Under the pieces are notes generated by a model. That model did no database searches and was not told the DNA's origin. It saw only the letters and a program-made list of their open reading frames with translations. A stretch of DNA of 64,000 bases from Diospyros lotus. Lineage: Eukaryota; Streptophyta; Magnoliopsida; Ericales; Ebenaceae. Numbering within the stretch: position 1 is the stretch's first letter; each line of letters begins with the position of its first letter. The DNA lies in NCBI RefSeq assembly GCF_014633365.1, contig NC_068341.1, positions 23,480,339-23,544,338 of the forward strand, in the 5' to 3' direction. Below, piece by piece: positions 59,799 through 64,000 of the stretch. The position numbers were made by a program, and so were the translations under genes.

Positions 59799-60715
59799 TG
59801 TAATAACCTGTTAGTGGGTCTAGGGCTCTATGATGTTATTATTTGAGCAATGTCTTGAAAATATTTTATCTGTTGTGAAAGAGGCAAAAAATAATGAGGA
59901 TAGCATTATGTTTGAAAAGTCAAATTTGGTAAATGAGATTATGTGGAAAAGTCAAGGTTAATGAATGTGATTTTGTGGAAAAGTCAAGAACCAAGAGGGT
60001 TGAGAAGTCAAAAGCTAAGATGGTTGAAAGTTCAAAATAGGAAGGTTGCAATTGCACAATGGGTTTCTGGTTGTGTGTGTGTGGGTAATATGTGTGTATT
60101 TGTGGGTATATGTTGAATTGCAGAATAAAAGAAAAAGAAAAAGAAAAAGAAAAAGAGAGAGTTGGTGAAAAGTGGCATGCAAGCTACTCCTCCCCCATTC
60201 TTCATCTTCTTTCTCTTTCTTCCCCTTCTTGCTCTTCTCCCAATTTCTTCTCCTTTCTTTCTTCCTTCTTCTTTTTGATTTTGGAGCTTCAAGTAAGAGG
60301 GATTTCAATTCCAACGACTGCATCTTCTCTTCGGTCCAACTATCCGAGTTAAGGCAAGTTCCTTTTGTTTTCTCTCTTCTTTCCATATGCAAGTTCATTT
60401 TCTTCTTCTTTTCATAAGCAAGCCTTATTTTCTTCTTCAATTGGAGCTATTGAATCTTCCATTTCCTTGTGGTTTTGGTTCTTGAAAACCCCCATTCCTA
60501 ATAAATGTGTATTATCCTATTTGGGTTGTAAGCTTTGTGGGTCTTCTTAGATTTTTGATGGTCCTCATTCAAAGTCTCAATAGGGTATTGTATCACCCTC
60601 CATTCTTCAAGGAATGTTGCATTTTTTTATTAGGGTTAGAGCAATGCAAGATTTGGTGTTCTTGTATGCATTTTTTTTTCCTTGGTTGTGGTCTTCATGT
60701 TGCTTCTCGATATAG

Positions 60716-60994
60716 GGCGGTTGACAATATATGCAGAGGCTGTCGACCATTTTGGAGAAATGTGTCTAGCTGTCGACAGTTGTGGCAAGGATGTCAATCG
60801 TTTTTTGATTCATGTCGATTGTTTTGGTGCAATGGCTATCGACCGTTGGAATCCAAGAGGATGATGTTCTTAGTGTCAACCGTTTTCCTGAGACTATTGA
60901 CTGTTCGTGGTCTGTGGGGGGAGAAATCGTCTATCGCTTCCTTCCAAAACACAAAAATGATTGATTGTTTCTTGGTGACTGTCAACTGATTTTG
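60716..60994. repeat. TGTCGACCGTTTT-type words in LTR V
   Basis: GGTTGACAAT, CTGTCGACCATTTT, CTGTCGACAGTT, TGTCAATCGTTTTT, TGTCGATTGTTTT, CTATCGACCGTT, TGTCAACCGTTTT, CTATTGACTGTT and CTGTCAACTGATTT occur within 280 bp. Confidence 0.65.
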
Positions 60995-61618
60995 CCCTTT
61001 TTTCTATCCTTTCTTTTTAAAACATTTTCATTCTTCTCCCCATTCTTCAAATAAATTATTGTTAAGCCCAATTGATGATTAGAGCTTTGATTTTAGTCCT
61101 AGGAAGGAGAAATTCATCCATAAGGGTAAACTAGGCAAAATTTGTAATGATGCATGATTATATGTGTATAAAATGGGTTTTATGTCTATGATATTGAGCT
61201 ATTGTATCACCATGTGTGAGTAGAGGTAGGAAAATCTTTATGCATATGGTTACTTTGTTTATGGTTGGCTATGTGTTTCAAGGCCTCGGGTGGAGCTAAA
61301 TCTTAAATGGGCCCCAAGGACTATGTTGGTTTTGGGTAAAGCTAAATCTTGAATGGGCCCCAAAGACCATATGGTGTATGTATGAGTGTGTAGGCCTTGG
61401 GTGGAGCTAAGTTGAATGGGCCCCAAGAGCCGTGTGAGTATATGTGCACCTATGCGTGTATTTGCATTCTCATATTCACAGTGTGATAATATGCGGATAT
61501 ATGCATGTATGTATTACAATATGATATGGTTTACAAATGTGGTAGGTGGTCCTCCCTTACTCATTTCTTGTTGTTCATGTCGATGGTTCATAATGCTTCG
61601 TATTTATTTCATTTTATA

Positions 61619-61662
61619 CTTGTTGAGCTTTGTGGCTTATCTTTGCTTCTACATGATTTCAG
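61619..61662 (+). promoter_or_regulatory. Hairpin plus splice-acceptor-like site, LTR V
   Basis: CTTGTTGAGCTTTGTGGCTT is followed by TTTGCTTCTACATGATTTCAG and ATAAAGG. It lies 351 bp from the LTR end. Confidence 0.55.
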
Positions 61663-62013
61663 ATAAAGGAAAGGTAGTAGTCGAGGTTGAGGGAAGTGGA
61701 GCTTGACCCCTAATGGGATAGTATGTGTACAGAGTTGTCCCAATCAAAAAGTCCTTGGGGATTTGTTTTGAGGGCGTGAATGAGGCGATTTATTTTGTAT
61801 TTAAATTTTATTACCCTTTTATTTTGAGTTGTAAGGGCGGTTGAGCCCTAAGGAATGCATTGAATGACTGATGTTGTAAATATTTATTTTGGTTCCTATT
61901 GTTAGTGAACAAAATTGGGAATGCAATTATTTTAAAATGTATATGTATCAATTTTGTGGGGACTTCTTCTCGAATTCCTAAGCTAGAGGGATTTTTGGAA
62001 GTGGGCCCTCACA

Positions 62014-62654
62014 GAAGACTTTAAAATCTTTACATTTATGGAAAAGCTACATACCTCAAGTAGCACTATGGTCTATAGTAGCTTCGATTATTGTTCTGGC
62101 AGCAAATGGGAAGGGAATAGTTGATCTGACTGGATTATTTAAAGACGAAAAAATTGTCTCCAATTGGTGTTGAGAGATAGAATGTCGTTTTCGTCTCTAA
62201 CTAGATTAGAGGTGGAAATGAATTTTGTCTCTTATTTTAGAGACAAACAAATTTTCCGCCTCTAAAAATTTTGTCTCTTACTGATTTTTAGAGATGTAAT
62301 TTTGTTTCCATCTCTACCATTCCTATTGGCCTCAAAAAAATTGAAAAAAAAAAAAATCACTACTACAATACTTCAAGCTTCGTGTTGCTTGGCCTCTAAA
62401 GATTGCACAACACATAAAATGGAGAAGTGCTATGAAAATAATCATGCAAATTAATTTATTGAAAATATTTTGAAGATACACAAGATGGAAGACTCAATCT
62501 GATAGCCCCATCAAGTGATCAAAACACTCAATCGTGCAATTTATTAGTCCTAACTCAATAGACTGTGAGCGCTCCCAAGAGCTCATCCTCACTTATTGAT
62601 AAAAGGGATAACACAACAATCCTTCTCTTCAAACTCTTAAAACTTGTATTAAGG
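62014..62654. other. Unassigned sequence with GAGAC/GTCTC inverted words
   Basis: At 62150-62310 the words TTTCGTCTCTAA, TTTTGTCTCTTA and TTTAGAGACAAA alternate in both orientations. This is reminiscent of the subterminal repeats of DNA transposons, but no terminal inverted repeats were found. No gene was seen in the rest. Confidence 0.35.
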
Positions 62655-63325
62655 AGCCAAGAATTTCATGTACCAAAAAGCTGCTTCAGCAGCTGAAAGA
62701 TGGGCATGGTAGAACTCAATCCTTTCTGGATCCTTGATGTTGCTGGCAATTATTTGATTGTCCTAATATGCCATGCCTGAAAATGATCAACAGTCAACTA
62801 TATGACTATATATGTTAAATTCTATTCAAGTTGAGTTTTCAAAGATGTCAAAACCTACCATTCTCTGTGATATACAGTTTTGGATTTTTGTATTAATTAA
62901 TCCTTGGTGTAAACCAGTATCCTTTCTAGCCCATCTGGAACGGAATATGAAGTTCCAACCAGCAAATTCATTTCTCTCAGTTTAGCTGCAAAATTATATA
63001 ATATTGAAGGAAAGCTCAAAAAACACATGACGAATTGTTAATTAACCTGTAAACCAACAGGCTTTCCATTGTTGTTCACGTTCTAAGTTTTAATTAATCA
63101 ACAGCTTAATTTACATGATCCCTTAATTGAGTTTGACGAAACTGATCACTTGAAAATGTGGAGTCAGAATCTGATGTAAAGCTAGGATGAGGAGGTTTAT
63201 TACTGAAGGGCACATGGTTCACAAAGTATGCAGTATAGTAATTTAGCCCAATAGTCATTAAGACCCTCTCACTAACAAAGTCTCGCTAGCAGTGAATTTT
63301 GGCAATCTCTTTCTCACCAGCCATG
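62655..63325 (-). pseudogene. Beta-glucosidase (glycoside hydrolase family 1) pseudogene, three 3' exons
   Basis: Three minus-strand exons with intron borders remain. Exon a (about 63325-63047) reads LPKFTASETLLVRGS, then in another frame IGLNYYTAYFVNHVPF and later NNNGKPVGLQ before a GT donor. Exon b (62985-62859), after TTTTGCAG, reads NLLVGTSYSVPDGLERILVY and, shifted, YKNPKLYITENG; ITENG holds the GH1 catalytic nucleophile Glu. Exon c (from 62776), after TTTTCAG, reads ASNIKDPERIEFYHAHLSAA with a stop before it. The earlier exons with the TFNEP acid/base motif and the last exon with the WSLLDNFEW motif are not found. GH1 enzymes release glucose from glucosides such as defence compounds. 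Frameshifts in exons a and b rule out function in this form. Confidence 0.85.
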
Positions 63326-63507
63326 CATCTCATTGATCGTGTTTAGGCACCATAAACAACTGAATGAATGAACCTACCAAAAGAAAATAATTAAACTTCA
63401 TCTTAGCGTATGAATTAAACTACAGTTATATACTTAAAAACACCTGTTTCAAATTGATACAACAAAAAAAAAAATGAGGAACCCTTCTCCTAGAAGAGTA
63501 CTAATTG
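63326..63507. other. Short spacer between the GH1 pseudogene and LINE
   Basis: AT-rich and non-coding; the missing upstream GH1 exons are not here, so the LINE or a deletion removed them. Confidence 0.4.
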
Positions 63508-64000
63508 TTTTTTTTTTTCGGTAAATAAAAATTGTATTAAAGGAAAATATCACAAAGCATCTACAATTGTAAGTTGGGGCATACCCCGAGCCTCACAATG
63601 AAATTAGAGAAGATAAAACTACCAATCAACAAAAGGAACCCTCTGAACTAAGGTAAAATAAAAAGATCCTATGTACAATAATATACAACTATTAGAGGAA
63701 GACTTTAGAAGATGATCATCGAGAAGGCAAGATCCCAAACACATGGAGATGAACATTAGCAGGAAACCAACAAATAGGTTACCTATCAACTCATAATCCT
63801 TTCTCAGCATTAGATTGGTACCTTTGCTTTAGGAGTTGATGTAGAAGCATATTGTCAATCCCCGACTACTCCCCAACCAATGACTGAGGGTGCATAAGCA
63901 TACTCATGAGTTAGCCACTTTTTTACTTGAAGGTTGATGTAGAAGCATACTATCAACTCCAAGATACTAAGTAGCACAACTTAGTGAAGCAAGGAAGACT
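63508..64000 (-). mobile_element. L1-type LINE, 3' end (runs off the window)
   Basis: On the minus strand the sequence ends ATACAATTTTTATTTACCG followed by A11 (T11 at 63508-63518). This is the usual 3' end of plant L1 LINEs, together with GGCTCGGGGTATGCCCC further upstream. The 63-codon frame at 63619-63810 shows no reverse-transcriptase motif, so this part is probably the 3' untranslated region. The rest lies beyond 64000. Confidence 0.65.

Larger units (their letters stand above)
59799..62013 (+). mobile_element. Solo LTR V, long-LTR family
   Basis: A 2215-bp LTR from TGTAATAACCTGTTAGTGGG to GTGGGCCCTCACA. The flanks are AAAGA (59794-59798) and GAAGA (62014-62018). It has a (AAAAAG)n and TC-rich leader (60125-60275), a donor-like AAG|GCAAGTTCC at 60354, an acceptor-like site at 61662 and TGTCGACC words. 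Three imperfect inverted repeats TTGGGTGGAGCTAA...GGGCCCCAAG occur at 61283-61435. Confidence 0.8.

Noticed and set aside
60015..60440. Lys/Glu-rich minus-strand open frame of 141 codons
   Set aside because: Produced by the TC-rich leader tract and (AAAAAG)n of LTR V.
62357..62370. CACTACTACAAT as a CACTA transposon end
   Set aside because: The run of A precedes rather than follows the motif and no matching inverted end or 3-bp duplication was found.

Overview
This is a gene-poor, AT-rich stretch of a plant nuclear genome (an angiosperm; I cannot name the species). The evidence is a spliced ubinuclein-like first exon, a decayed GH1 beta-glucosidase with intron borders, a Cassandra TRIM with 5S-like LTRs, Copia and Ty3/gypsy retroelements, hAT and CACTA DNA transposons and a plant L1-type LINE tail. 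No complete functional gene lies inside the window. About nine tenths is nested mobile DNA, and most boundaries below rest on TG...CA ends plus a target-site duplication (TSD) read directly from the sequence.

Layout. 1-1700: first coding exon, part of intron 1 and promoter of a ubinuclein/HPC2-like gene on the minus strand. 2909-8340: two divergent Copia LTRs around a 731-bp internal remnant; one holds a three-LTR Cassandra array. 8341-24231: a Copia element (gag pseudogene, pol missing) whose 5' LTR is split by a 3.0-kb solo LTR and whose 3' LTR is split by about 10 kb of nested long-LTR elements that include a partial duplication. 24232-32220: a third Copia LTR holding a four-level nest. 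32221-38370: decayed sequence with a Tat-like LTR fragment and a 3.5-kb solo LTR. 38370-44278: an hAT transposase pseudogene split by two solo LTRs. 44284-47034: a Copia LTR with a CACTA element in it. 47035-58905: a solo-LTR remnant split by a 10.7-kb non-autonomous Ty3/gypsy element (gag-protease, tandem array, antisense ORF), itself split at its 3' LTR by another solo LTR. 59799-62013: a further solo LTR. 62655-63325: GH1 pseudogene. 63508-64000: LINE 3' end.

The most unusual signals are in the long LTRs (1.7-3.5 kb, TGTAAYRACC...TYACA, 5-bp TSD). Eleven copies share a hairpin followed by a pyrimidine tract and an AG, always about 290-435 bp from the LTR 3' end. Most also carry an AG|GCAAGT (once AG|GTAAGT) donor-like site further upstream, which together look like a GC-AG intron built into the LTR. 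Many of the same LTRs, and unrelated Copia LTRs, carry irregular clusters of one short CG-centred palindrome (ATTCGAAT, ATCCGGAT, ACTCGAGT or TGTCGACC type), with the palindrome differing between elements. I know of no description of either feature. All family placements above LTR level are inference from motifs; no database search was possible.
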